DNA of 64,000 nucleotides from Williamsia sp. DF01-3. GTDB taxonomy: Bacteria > Actinomycetota > Actinomycetes > Mycobacteriales > Mycobacteriaceae. Shown in pieces: positions 1-7,705 of this stretch (position 1 is the stretch's first letter; every line of letters begins with the position of its first letter). The notes under the pieces are model-generated. The model was not told the DNA's origin. It did not search any database and worked only from the letters and a program-made list of their open reading frames with translations. The DNA lies in NCBI RefSeq assembly GCF_023051145.1, contig NZ_JALKFS010000005.1:2807733-2871732 (forward strand), read 5' to 3'. The translations under genes and the position numbers were made by a program.

Positions 1-145
1 CGAGGACGTGGTCAACGTGGGCGAGAAGCTTCGCGTGGAGATCGCCGACATCGACGACCGCGGCAAGATCAGCCTCGTCCCCGTCGACGACGACGCGGCT
101 TCGGCCCCGGCCGAGGCGGAGCCCGTCTCGGAGGCGAACGCCTGA
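1..145 (+). CDS. pnp: Polynucleotide phosphorylase, C-terminal end (partial)
   Basis: Only the last 47 codons are present, read from base 2 to the TGA at 143-145. The peptide has the end of an S1 RNA-binding domain ([20 protein letters not shown]) and then an acidic, alanine-rich tail. This is the usual C-terminus of actinobacterial PNPase (GpsI), the 3'-5' phosphorolytic exoribonuclease of mRNA decay. A zinc protease gene follows after 14 nt, the same pnp-protease order as in mycobacteria, which supports the call. Catalytic RNase PH domains lie outside the window, so identity rests on the S1 tail and synteny. Confidence 0.8.
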   Translation, partial: EDVVNVGEKLRVEIADIDDRGKISLVPVDDDAASAPAEAEPVSEANA

Positions 146-159
146 GCAACGCAACAGGT

Positions 160-1482
160 TTGACCTCGTCGCGGCCGAAGTCCGCGTCGACCGCAAGCCA
201 CCGGGCAGTACGGAGATCCGTGCTGCCCGGCGGGCTGCGGGTGGTCACCGAACACATCCCGGGGGTCAGGTCCGCATCGGTCGGCCTCTGGGTGGCGGTC
301 GGTTCGCGTGACGAGAAGCCGTCGGTTGCCGGCGCTGCACACTTTCTCGAGCATCTGCTGTTCAAGTCGACGCCCACGCGAACGGCAGCGAGTACGGCGC
401 AGCAGATCGATGCCATCGGCGGTGAACTCAACGCCTTCACCGGCAAAGAGCACACCTGCTACTACGCGCATGTACTCGACGAGCACCTCGCCACGGCCAT
501 CGACATCGTCGGTGACGTCGTCCTGCGCGGTCGTTGTCGCGCCGAAGACGTCGAGGTCGAGAGGACCGTTGTGCTCGAGGAGATCTCGATGCGCGACGAC
601 GATCCCGAAGATCTGCTTGCGGATCTGTTCATGACGGCGATGTACGGGGACCATCCGATCGGACGGCCGGTGATCGGGTCGGCAGAATCGATCACCGACA
701 TGACCCGAACGCAGATCAAGTCATTTCACGGTCGTCGGTACACACCCGACAAGATGGTGCTGTCGGTCGCCGGGAACGTCTCACACGCCGATGTTCTCGC
801 AGCAGTTCGGTCCACCTTCGCCGGTCATCTCGGCGGCGACGCCGCGCCCGCCCCGATTCGTGTGGGAAGCAAGACGATCGGTGGCCTGCCATCGCTCGAG
901 TTGTCCTATCGCGACACCGAACAGGTACACATCCTCCTCGGTGTTCGCGCGCCCGGCAGGGGCAATCCGGATCGTTGGGCACTGTCCGTGCTCAACACCG
1001 CGCTCGGGGGCGGACTGAGTTCTCGGCTCTTCCAGGAGATTCGGGAGTCGCGAGGTCTGGCGTACTCGGTTTACTCGTCGGTTGATTCATTTGCCGATAT
1101 CGGAGCGTTCTCCGTCTATGCCGGTTGTTCGCCCGACCATCTGGCCGAGGTCGTCACCGTCACCGGAGAGATCCTGTCCCAGGTTGCCCGCGAGGGCATC
1201 ACCGAGGAAGAACTGGTGCGCGCCAAGGGTTCGTTGATCGGCGGCATGGTGCTGGGGCTCGAGGACTCCCAGTCCCGGATGCATCGCAACGGACGCGGCG
1301 AGATCAACTACGGCAAACAGCTCTCCGTCGAACAAACGCTTCGCAAGATCGAACGGGTCACCGTGTCCGACACGAGCCGGGTGGCAGGCGAGTTGCTGAG
1401 CCGGCCCATGGGAGCCGCGGTGGTCGGCCCATACCGCTCCCGTCGGCAATTGCCGAAGTCACTGACCGGTCTGATCTGCTGA
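160..1482 (+). CDS. pepR: M16 family zinc metalloprotease (PepR-like)
   Basis: This 440-residue protein is a pitrilysin/mitochondrial-processing-peptidase-like M16 protease. The inverted zinc motif HFLEH (His61, Glu64, His65) is intact and followed by the conserved ELNAFTGKEHTCYYAHV stretch. The C-terminal half has the GGGLSSRLFQEIRESRGLAYSVYS signature of the non-catalytic M16 domain. Length matches mycobacterial PepR. The likely start is TTG at 160 with a weak AACAGG upstream; no better ATG or GTG precedes the conserved LPGGLRVVTE block. It lies 14 nt after pnp and is probably co-transcribed with it. The physiological substrate is unknown. Confidence 0.9.
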   Translation: MTSSRPKSASTASHRAVRRSVLPGGLRVVTEHIPGVRSASVGLWVAVGSRDEKPSVAGAAHFLEHLLFKSTPTRTAASTAQQIDAIGGELNAFTGKEHTCYYAHVLDEHLATAIDIVGDVVLRGRCRAEDVEVERTVVLEEISMRDDDPEDLLADLFMTAMYGDHPIGRPVIGSAESITDMTRTQIKSFHGRRYTPDKMVLSVAGNVSHADVLAAVRSTFAGHLGGDAAPAPIRVGSKTIGGLPSLELSYRDTEQVHILLGVRAPGRGNPDRWALSVLNTALGGGLSSRLFQEIRESRGLAYSVYSSVDSFADIGAFSVYAGCSPDHLAEVVTVTGEILSQVAREGITEEELVRAKGSLIGGMVLGLEDSQSRMHRNGRGEINYGKQLSVEQTLRKIERVTVSDTSRVAGELLSRPMGAAVVGPYRSRRQLPKSLTGLIC

Positions 1483-1510
1483 TCGGGTCCCGGCCTGGCA
1501 CGATGAGTCA

Positions 1511-3364
1511 ATGGTCCAGATCGCGGAGTTCCTTGCCGCCTACCCGCCGTTCGACTCACTCGACGAGTCGGAGATCACACGGATCGCTGCGTCGTCCCGG
1601 CTCGAGCACCACGAGTCCGGTAGCCAGATCATGGACGGATTCAGCCGGCCGGTCGAGGAACTCGCCGTTGTCGTAGCCGGCCAGGTGGAACTGTGGAACT
1701 CGCCCGATCACAAACCCGATGGCCCGGACGAGATCCTCGGGCCGGGCGGGGTGTTCGGCTACTCGGCGATGTTGACCGGATCGTCGATCGGGCCACTCGC
1801 CATCGCGGCTGGTCCGGTTCAGGTCTGTCGCGTCCCCAATCATGCTGTGCGTGCGGTCTTCTCGTCCCTAGCGGGTGCTGAGTTCCTCGCCCGTAAGCTC
1901 ACCGTCGCGCAACGCACCGATTCGTTGTCGATCAACGACTACGGCACCGTGGACGAGTTGATCCGCACGGCCCCGGTGGTCGGCTCCGGATCGATGACCG
2001 TGCGAGAGGCCGCATCCGTCATCACCGAGCATCGCAGTGGGTACATTGTGATCCCCTGTGACGACGGGCGTTTCGGTGTGCTGACCGACCGCGACATCCG
2101 CGCCCGTGTCGTCGCCACCGGAGCAGATCTGCGGACCCCGGTGCACGAGGTCATGACCTTCCCCGCGATCACCGCGGTGACCAATGCGCCCGCTTCCGAC
2201 GTACTCGTCAACATCCTGGAGCACGATCTGACCTGTGTCCCGGTGGTCGATCCGGGCGGCAAGCTCCGGGGAGTTGTTCTGCCCGGTGACTTCGTCAATG
2301 CCCCTGCGGGTATCAGTGTTGCTCTGCGAGAACAGATCACGCGTGCCGACTCGATCGACACCCTGCAGGACCGTGGCAAGCGGATGCGATACCTGGTGGC
2401 TGATCTGCTGCGACGTGGTCGGCCGTCCTTCGAGGTCACCGCCGTTCTGTCGGTCGTCACCGATGCCGTGGTGCGCCGTGCCCTCGAGATCGTCTTGGGT
2501 GGGCACCCAGAATTGGACCCCGCCGCCCTCACCTGGCTGTCGCTCGGCAGCAATGCGCGTCGGGAACCAGTTCTCAGTTCTGACGTGGACAGTGCGGTCT
2601 CGTTCGCCGAATCGGTGAACGACCCGGAGTCGATAGGGGCGTATCGCGCAGCGTTCGCCGAGGTCGGTGAGGTCTTGCGCGGCTGCGGTCTCAGCATCGA
2701 CAGCAACGGCGCATCGGCAGAGATGCCACTGTTCTCCCGCACCCACAGTCAGTGGCAGGGAGCGGCCCAGCAGTGGCTGATGTCGCCCCTGGACAACAAA
2801 GGCATGATCTTGGCCTCCCTGCTGCTCGATGGCCGGCCCATCTGGGGTGATCCCGGTGTGACCGCCGTGTCCGAGGTGTTCGGCAATGTGCGGTCGCATC
2901 CTGGCACCATGCGACTGCTGCTTGCCGAATCGCTGTCGTATCGAGCGAAACTCCGCTCGATGCGCGACGTGTTGTCGCGGCGCGGTGGGACATTCGACAT
3001 CAAGTCCCACGCGTTGATCCCCGTGATCAACATCGCCCGGTGGGCTGCGCTGAGCGTGCAGAGTCCGGAGTTGGGTACGCGCGCACGGTTGGGCGCCGCC
3101 GCAGGTAGTCCGATGCTCACCGAGGACAACGCCAACACACTCATCGAGGTGTTCGAGGTCTTGCAGAAGATCCGGCTGACCTATCAGGTAGCGCAACTCG
3201 ACAGAGGGGAGAGGGCCACCGACGTGCTCACCATGTCCAGACTGTCACCCCTGGACCGCAGTCTTGTCGGACAGGCCGTGCGAGAGGTGTCGGCGGTCCA
3301 GCGGCGGATGGAGAACATGTCGCACTACTTGTCTGTCCGGGAGTTCGTCGACCCACCCGCATGA
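1511..3364 (+). CDS. CAP-like/CBS/DUF294 putative nucleotidyltransferase
   Basis: A 617-residue protein with three recognisable parts: an N-terminal cyclic-nucleotide-binding-like (CAP-ED) domain at about residues 1-115, a pair of CBS domains at about 145-270, and a DUF294 nucleotidyltransferase-like region with its C-terminal helical domain from about 290 to the end. The nucleotidyltransferase signature is visible near residue 345 as LGSNARREPVLSSDVDSAV, with the paired aspartates expected for metal binding. The family resembles the GlnD uridylyltransferase core and may sense nucleotides. The target is unknown. The gene starts 28 nt after the protease and its last 40 nt overlap the end of the convergent ald gene. 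Confidence 0.85.
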   Translation: MVQIAEFLAAYPPFDSLDESEITRIAASSRLEHHESGSQIMDGFSRPVEELAVVVAGQVELWNSPDHKPDGPDEILGPGGVFGYSAMLTGSSIGPLAIAAGPVQVCRVPNHAVRAVFSSLAGAEFLARKLTVAQRTDSLSINDYGTVDELIRTAPVVGSGSMTVREAASVITEHRSGYIVIPCDDGRFGVLTDRDIRARVVATGADLRTPVHEVMTFPAITAVTNAPASDVLVNILEHDLTCVPVVDPGGKLRGVVLPGDFVNAPAGISVALREQITRADSIDTLQDRGKRMRYLVADLLRRGRPSFEVTAVLSVVTDAVVRRALEIVLGGHPELDPAALTWLSLGSNARREPVLSSDVDSAVSFAESVNDPESIGAYRAAFAEVGEVLRGCGLSIDSNGASAEMPLFSRTHSQWQGAAQQWLMSPLDNKGMILASLLLDGRPIWGDPGVTAVSEVFGNVRSHPGTMRLLLAESLSYRAKLRSMRDVLSRRGGTFDIKSHALIPVINIARWAALSVQSPELGTRARLGAAAGSPMLTEDNANTLIEVFEVLQKIRLTYQVAQLDRGERATDVLTMSRLSPLDRSLVGQAVREVSAVQRRMENMSHYLSVREFVDPPA

Positions 3365-4479
3365 GCGGAATCGTCGAGGGGCGATGTGCCCAGCGGGATC
3401 TCGAGATCGGCTGCCACGTGCGGGCACAGCATCTCACCGCGGTGGGTGCTCAAGCCCTTGGCGAGTGCGGTGTCGCGACGCAGCGCCTCGGTCCATCCGA
3501 GGTCGGCCAGCTTCAGTACGTACGGCAAGGTGGCGCCTGTGAGCGCCATCGTCGAGGTCCGGGCGACCGAGCCCGGCATGTTGGCCACGCAGTAGAACAC
3601 CGAGTCGTGCACCATGAACGTCGGGTCGTCGTGCGTGGTCGGTCGTGAGTCCTCGAAGCATCCACCCTGGTCGATGGCGATGTCGACAAGGACCGATCCT
3701 TCTCTCATCTCCGACACCAGCGTATTGGATACCAGCACAGGGGCTTTCGCGCCTGGGACCAGAACCGCGCCGATCACGAGATCGGCGTTCTTGACCGCCT
3801 CACCGAGCGCGAGCGCGGTGCTGTACCGGGTGTGTACCCGACCGGAGAAGCGGGCGTCGATCGCACGGAGCTTGGCGATGTCGAGGTCGAAAACGGTCAC
3901 CGTCGCCCCCATACCCATCGCGATGGTCGCGGCGTTCACGCCACTGACCCCGCCCCCGATCACCACCACGTCGGCGGGGGCGGTACCCGGGACCCCGCCC
4001 ATCAACACACCACGTCCACCGGCCGACCGCATCAGTTGATAGGCGCCGACCTGCGGCGCCAGCCGACCGGCGACCTCGCTCATCGGTGCCAGTAGCGGGA
4101 GCGAACCGTCCGCGGCCTGCACGGTCTCGTACGCGATGGCAGTGGTACCGGACTGGAGCAGGGCGTCGGTGCACGCCCTGCTCGCCGCGAGGTGCAGGTA
4201 GGTGAAGAGCACCTGACCTTCACGCATCAGCTCGTATTCGGGTGCGATGGGTTCTTTCACCTTGAGCAGTAGTTCGGCTTGCTCCCACACGGACTGGGCT
4301 GTGCCCAATATCTGCGCGCCGGCTTCTTTGAAATCGGTGTCGGAGATGGCAGATCCGGCGCCGGCGTTCTGCTCGATGATGACCTCGTGGCCCCGCCGAG
4401 TCAGTTCGGCCACGCCTGCCGGGGTCACCGCGACCCGGTATTCGTTGTTCTTGATCTCGCGTGGGATTCCGACACGCAT
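3325..4479 (-). CDS. ald: Alanine dehydrogenase
   Basis: Catalyses NAD-dependent reversible oxidative deamination of L-alanine to pyruvate and ammonia. The 384-residue product begins with MRVGIPREIKNNEYRV, has the catalytic lysine in LLLKVKEPI and the catalytic histidine in YLHLAASRACTDALL, and a Rossmann motif VVIGGGVSGVNAA. It is about a dozen residues longer than the M. tuberculosis enzyme because of an extra C-terminal tail that overlaps the convergent DUF294 gene. An AAGGAG ribosome site lies just upstream of the ATG. It is divergent from an Lrp-type gene, the standard ald/aldR arrangement. Confidence 0.96.
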   Translation of the reverse strand: MRVGIPREIKNNEYRVAVTPAGVAELTRRGHEVIIEQNAGAGSAISDTDFKEAGAQILGTAQSVWEQAELLLKVKEPIAPEYELMREGQVLFTYLHLAASRACTDALLQSGTTAIAYETVQAADGSLPLLAPMSEVAGRLAPQVGAYQLMRSAGGRGVLMGGVPGTAPADVVVIGGGVSGVNAATIAMGMGATVTVFDLDIAKLRAIDARFSGRVHTRYSTALALGEAVKNADLVIGAVLVPGAKAPVLVSNTLVSEMREGSVLVDIAIDQGGCFEDSRPTTHDDPTFMVHDSVFYCVANMPGSVARTSTMALTGATLPYVLKLADLGWTEALRRDTALAKGLSTHRGEMLCPHVAADLEIPLGTSPLDDSAHAGGSTNSRTDK

Positions 4480-4603
4480 GACGTTCTCCTTGTGATTGAG
4501 GTAGGTCCAAGCGTGAAACTTGTTCGATTCCTGCGCAATATATGTGACGATAATTCTCTAGAGTTGGTCTTGTTCCGACAATTCTTCGATCTTGGAGGTT
4601 CTC
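4480..4603. promoter_or_regulatory. Divergent ald/aldR control region
   Basis: A 124-nt AT-richer gap between ald and aldR. On the plus strand a GATAAT-like -10 lies at 4549-4554. On the minus strand a TATATT-like -10 lies at 4542-4537. In mycobacteria AldR binds several sites in this gap and regulates ald; by analogy binding sites are expected here, but I could not define a clean Lrp-type palindrome. Confidence 0.5.
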
Positions 4604-5092
4604 GTGGCACCTGAGCCGAATATTGTTCGACCGCGGGCGGCTGGGCTGGATGACGTCGATCGCAAGATCTTGGCGTTGCTGCAAGCCGATGCGCGTATGT
4701 CCAACAGTGCGCTGGCTGCCGAGGTGGGCATCGCCGCTTCGACCTGCCACGGCCGGATTCGCCGGTTGGTCGACATAGGAGTGGTGCGCGGGTTCTTTGC
4801 CGATATCGATCCGGCTGCCGTGGGGCGACCGCTGCGGGCGATGGTGGCGGTGAGTCTGCAATCGGACGCGCGCGGCCAGATCCGTCGCTTCGTGGCGGAG
4901 ATCGGCAAGCACGACGAGGTGATCGACGTTTTCTTCCTCGCAGGTACGGACGACTACTTGCTCCATGTGGCCACCGCCGACACCGAGACGCTTCGTCAGT
5001 TCGTGGAGATGCTCAACTCGCGTCCCGAGGTGGCCGGGACGACAACGTCATTGGTGTTCGAGCACCTGCGCGGTTCGGCGCCGATCTTCTGA
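4604..5092 (+). CDS. aldR: Lrp/AsnC-family regulator of ald
   Basis: A 162-residue feast/famine regulator: N-terminal winged helix (about residues 12-65, GLDDVDRKILALLQADARMS onward) and a C-terminal RAM ligand-binding domain (about 75-155). The start was set at GTG 4604 because TTGGAGG at 4592-4598 is an ideally placed ribosome site for it; an upstream TTG at 4592 would be inside that site. Divergent position next to ald makes alanine-responsive control of ald the likely role, as shown for mycobacterial AldR. Its 3' end overlaps the convergent ferredoxin reductase gene by 45 nt. Confidence 0.9.
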   Translation: MAPEPNIVRPRAAGLDDVDRKILALLQADARMSNSALAAEVGIAASTCHGRIRRLVDIGVVRGFFADIDPAAVGRPLRAMVAVSLQSDARGQIRRFVAEIGKHDEVIDVFFLAGTDDYLLHVATADTETLRQFVEMLNSRPEVAGTTTSLVFEHLRGSAPIF

Positions 5093-6292
5093 ACGGTCGA
5101 TGTGTTTGCGTAGTCGGGTGAAAGTGCGACCACCGCCCGCCGCGACCACTGCGACGGGCTCGTCGACGTCGCCGTATACCGCCACGAAGCGATCCGACTC
5201 CAGATTGCCTTCGACGATGCTGGGCGATTGCCCCGCGGGTATGGTCCCGCACACCTGGAGCCTCAGATCATACTGATCCGACCAGAAGTACGGCGCCGTG
5301 CACTTCGGTGGAGGCAGGCGCAGCAGCGATCGCGCCGCTCGTCGTGCATGATCGAGTGCCGCTGCCCAATGTTCCTGTCGCACATGAGTAGCCGTGATGG
5401 GGTTGTACACGCGGGCACAGTCTCCGACCGCGTATACGCCGGCCACCGCGGTGGCGCACTGCTCGTCGGTGAGGAAGCCGCGGTCGATCGCCATCCCGGA
5501 TGCGGCAGCCCACTCGGTGTTGGGGAGGGCTCCGATTCCGATCACCACAGCGTCTGCCCGTAGTTCGGTGCCGTCGGCGAGCGTCACCGACTCCACCCGG
5601 GCGGTTCCGTTGATCGTCTCGATCGCTGTCCCGGTACGCAAGGTCACCCCGTGCCTGGCGTGCACGCTGTGTAGCCAGTGCGCCAGTCGCGCACCGAGCA
5701 GGGCCGCACCGGGGGCCTCGGACGCCTCGACGATGGTCACCGACATGCCTGCTGCTGTCGCACTCGACGCCACTTCACATCCGACGAAACCGGCACCGAT
5801 CACAACCATGTGACCGCCGCGCCGCATGGATTCGCGGAGCTCGAGAGCATCGTCAAGGGTTCTGAGGGTGTGTACACCGGGCATGTCTACGCCGATCAGG
5901 GTGCGCGGCCGAGCGCCGGTCGCCAGCACCACGGTCGCTGCGGTGACCGAAGTGCCGTCGTCGAGCAGAACATCGTGCCCGGCTGCGTGATGGTCGATGC
6001 CGATCGCCGACAACCCCAGGCGCCACCGGAACGCGGTCAGGTCCTCGTCGTCGGTCAGGCCGACGGGTGCGCTGGTCACGCCTTGGCACAGAACAGCTTT
6101 CGACAGCGGCGGCCTGTCATAGGGCAGATGGTCCTCCGCCCCGATGAGGGTGATCTCGCCGGTGTGCCCGAGTGCGCGTAGTTCCCGGGCGGTCGACAGA
6201 CCGGCAAGCGAGGCCCCGACGATCGCCACGGAGGCGGTGGACGGGTCTCCGAGCGATGGTTCGGCCGTGGTGTCCGATGGCGTCCCGCTCAC
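5048..6292 (-). CDS. FAD/NAD(P)H ferredoxin reductase of a Rieske oxygenase system
   Basis: A 414-residue pyridine-nucleotide-disulphide-type flavoprotein like BphA4/HcaD. It has an N-terminal FAD motif (VAIVGASLAGLSTA, residues 22-35), a PYDRPPLSK loop, an NAD(P)-binding motif VVIGAGFVGCEVA, and the C-terminal FAD motif VYAVGDCARVYN. It should pass electrons from NAD(P)H to the Rieske ferredoxin encoded just upstream. The start is GTG 6292, which overlaps the ferredoxin stop as GTGA and implies translational coupling; the longer reading upstream is the ferredoxin in another frame. Context points to service of the betaine-type oxygenase at 11322, but that pairing is inferred. Confidence 0.9.
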   Translation of the reverse strand: MSGTPSDTTAEPSLGDPSTASVAIVGASLAGLSTARELRALGHTGEITLIGAEDHLPYDRPPLSKAVLCQGVTSAPVGLTDDEDLTAFRWRLGLSAIGIDHHAAGHDVLLDDGTSVTAATVVLATGARPRTLIGVDMPGVHTLRTLDDALELRESMRRGGHMVVIGAGFVGCEVASSATAAGMSVTIVEASEAPGAALLGARLAHWLHSVHARHGVTLRTGTAIETINGTARVESVTLADGTELRADAVVIGIGALPNTEWAAASGMAIDRGFLTDEQCATAVAGVYAVGDCARVYNPITATHVRQEHWAAALDHARRAARSLLRLPPPKCTAPYFWSDQYDLRLQVCGTIPAGQSPSIVEGNLESDRFVAVYGDVDEPVAVVAAGGGRTFTRLRKHIDRSEDRRRTAQVLEHQ

Positions 6293-6639
6293 GCGGCGTC
6301 GTGCCCGGAGAGCTGCAGGTAGATCCGGCCGTCGTCGACCAGGGTCCGATGAGTGCGGACCGCGGTCTTCGCCGGGGGTCCCGATGGCATTCCGGTTCGA
6401 AGGTCGAAGCAGGCTTCGTGCAGCGGGCACTCCACCGCGCAGCCTTCCACCCAGCCGTCGGCCAGCGACGTCTCCTGGTGGGTGCAGGTGTCGTCGATTG
6501 CGAACACCCCGTCGTCGGTGTGGAACACGGCGATGGGTGGTTGACCCGGGGGAGTGACACGTACGACCTCCCCGGCCGGCAGGGCGTCGAGAGTGGACAC
6601 CAAATAGTGATGAACGTCCTGGTCAGGAGTGATTGTCAT
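6289..6639 (-). CDS. Rieske-type [2Fe-2S] ferredoxin
   Basis: A 116-residue soluble Rieske ferredoxin of the dioxygenase electron-transfer type. The cluster ligands are clear: Cys52 and His54 in CTHQ, Cys71 and His74 in CPLHEACF. Start ATG 6639 is preferred because GAGG lies 5 nt upstream and the length fits the family; a longer reading from 6696 would put the start codon inside a palindromic operator (6681-6697). It precedes and overlaps the reductase gene, so the two probably form an operon that supplies electrons to a terminal oxygenase. Confidence 0.9.
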   Translation of the reverse strand: MTITPDQDVHHYLVSTLDALPAGEVVRVTPPGQPPIAVFHTDDGVFAIDDTCTHQETSLADGWVEGCAVECPLHEACFDLRTGMPSGPPAKTAVRTHRTLVDDGRIYLQLSGHDAA

Positions 6640-6680
6640 GGCAGCCTCGATGAAGTCGGTGTACAACTCACGCCGATCGA

Positions 6681-6697
6681 GTTGCATCAGTGGCAAC
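6681..6697. promoter_or_regulatory. Candidate IclR operator 1 (GTTGC-N7-GCAAC)
   Basis: The 17-bp sequence GTTGCATCAGTGGCAAC has 5-bp inverted arms. It sits between the divergent Rieske ferredoxin and iclR genes. The same arms and spacing recur at 7654-7670 before the dimethylglycine oxidase gene, and a degenerate copy (GTTCGGTATGCGCAAC) lies at 6701-6716. Assignment to the IclR protein is inferred from position. Confidence 0.6.
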
Positions 6698-6786
6698 TAA
6701 GTTCGGTATGCGCAACAGCGTCCCACCCGGCGAAGCGTCAGTCAAGCCGACCGGCCGGTTCCGGCGGTGTCCCGGGAGCGCCGCAC

Positions 6787-6800
6787 TAGGCTGAGCGACG
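6787..6800 (+). promoter_or_regulatory. Leaderless-type -10 box for iclR
   Basis: TAGGCT at 6787-6792 lies 8 nt before ATG 6801, so transcription would start at or just before the start codon. No good ribosome site is present. Confidence 0.5.
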
Positions 6801-7580
6801 ATGACTGAAGCCGAGAGTGAAACCCGTCCCGCATCGATCCAGTCGGTGGACCGCGCCCTCCAGGTGCTGGAGATCCTTGCCCGCCAGGGTCAGGGCGGGG
6901 TGTCGGATATCGCCGACACCCTCGGAGTCCACAAGTCGACGGTGTCCCGGATCGTCTCGGTCCTCGAGGCGCGGGGGTTCGTCGAGCAGTTGTCTGATCG
7001 TGGCAAGTACCGGCTCGGCTTCACGATCGTGCGGTTGGCCGGGGCGACGATGGCGACCCGCGATCTGGGCAAAGAGAGTCGCGAGATCTGTGAGGCACTT
7101 GCCGACGAGGCCGGGGAGACGGTGAATCTGGCGATCCTGGAAGGTGATCGGGCCATCAACATCACCGAGGCGAGCGGCCCGCTCGGGATCGCGCTGCGAA
7201 CCTGGGTCGGGCAGAGTTCGCCTGCGCACGCGACGTCCAGCGGCAAGGTCCTCCTCGCCGCCGTGCCGGAAGGGCGGTTGGGGCAGACCCTCGGTGACGA
7301 GCTCGAGCGGTTCACCCCTCGCACCATCACCGACCTGACCGAGTTGCGCGAGCAGCTGCAACTGATCTCCGCGCGCGGGTGGTCCTGCGCAGTCGAAGAG
7401 CTCGAGGACGGCCTCAATGCGATCGCCGCGCCGGTTCGTGACCACACCGGCGATGTGATTGCGGCACTGAGTATCTCCGGACCCAGCTTTCGGCTCACGC
7501 CTGAGGCGATGGATGCGTTCTCGCCGCGGTTACGTGGTGCGGCGCTGGATGTGAGCCGGCGACTCGGCTTCCCGGGCTGA
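6801..7580 (+). CDS. IclR-family transcriptional regulator
   Basis: A 259-residue regulator with an N-terminal winged helix-turn-helix (about residues 12-75, GVSDIADTLGVHKSTVSRIV) and a C-terminal effector domain (about 85-250, with SSPAHATSSGKVLLAA and a SCAVEELEDGLNAIAAPV segment typical of IclR). It sits between the ferredoxin/reductase operon and the dimethylglycine oxidase operon, and both flanking control regions carry a GTTGC-N7-GCAAC palindrome. It is therefore the likely regulator of the whole choline/betaine island. The effector (betaine, dimethylglycine or sarcosine) cannot be told from sequence. Confidence 0.92.
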   Translation: MTEAESETRPASIQSVDRALQVLEILARQGQGGVSDIADTLGVHKSTVSRIVSVLEARGFVEQLSDRGKYRLGFTIVRLAGATMATRDLGKESREICEALADEAGETVNLAILEGDRAINITEASGPLGIALRTWVGQSSPAHATSSGKVLLAAVPEGRLGQTLGDELERFTPRTITDLTELREQLQLISARGWSCAVEELEDGLNAIAAPVRDHTGDVIAALSISGPSFRLTPEAMDAFSPRLRGAALDVSRRLGFPG

Positions 7581-7602
7581 GCTGCCCGATTGGGCTGTCC
7601 GC

Positions 7603-7670
7603 TTGACACATGCTGGGCGCGGCTTCACCATTTGTTGCGTAGGGCACGAACGTGTTGCGTGATACGCAAC
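7603..7670 (+). promoter_or_regulatory. Promoter and IclR operator 2 before dimethylglycine oxidase
   Basis: A TTGACA -35 lies at 7603-7608 with a weak -10 near 7626-7632. A half-site GTTGCGT is at 7634-7640 and a perfect 17-bp palindrome GTTGCGTGATACGCAAC (7-bp arms) at 7654-7670. The palindrome would sit downstream of the transcription start, a position suited to repression. It also overlaps a GTG at 7652 that would otherwise look like the gene start. Confidence 0.6.
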
Positions 7671-7705
7671 GTTCGGGCCGCCCCGTAAACGTTTGGAGTC
7701 CCCGG

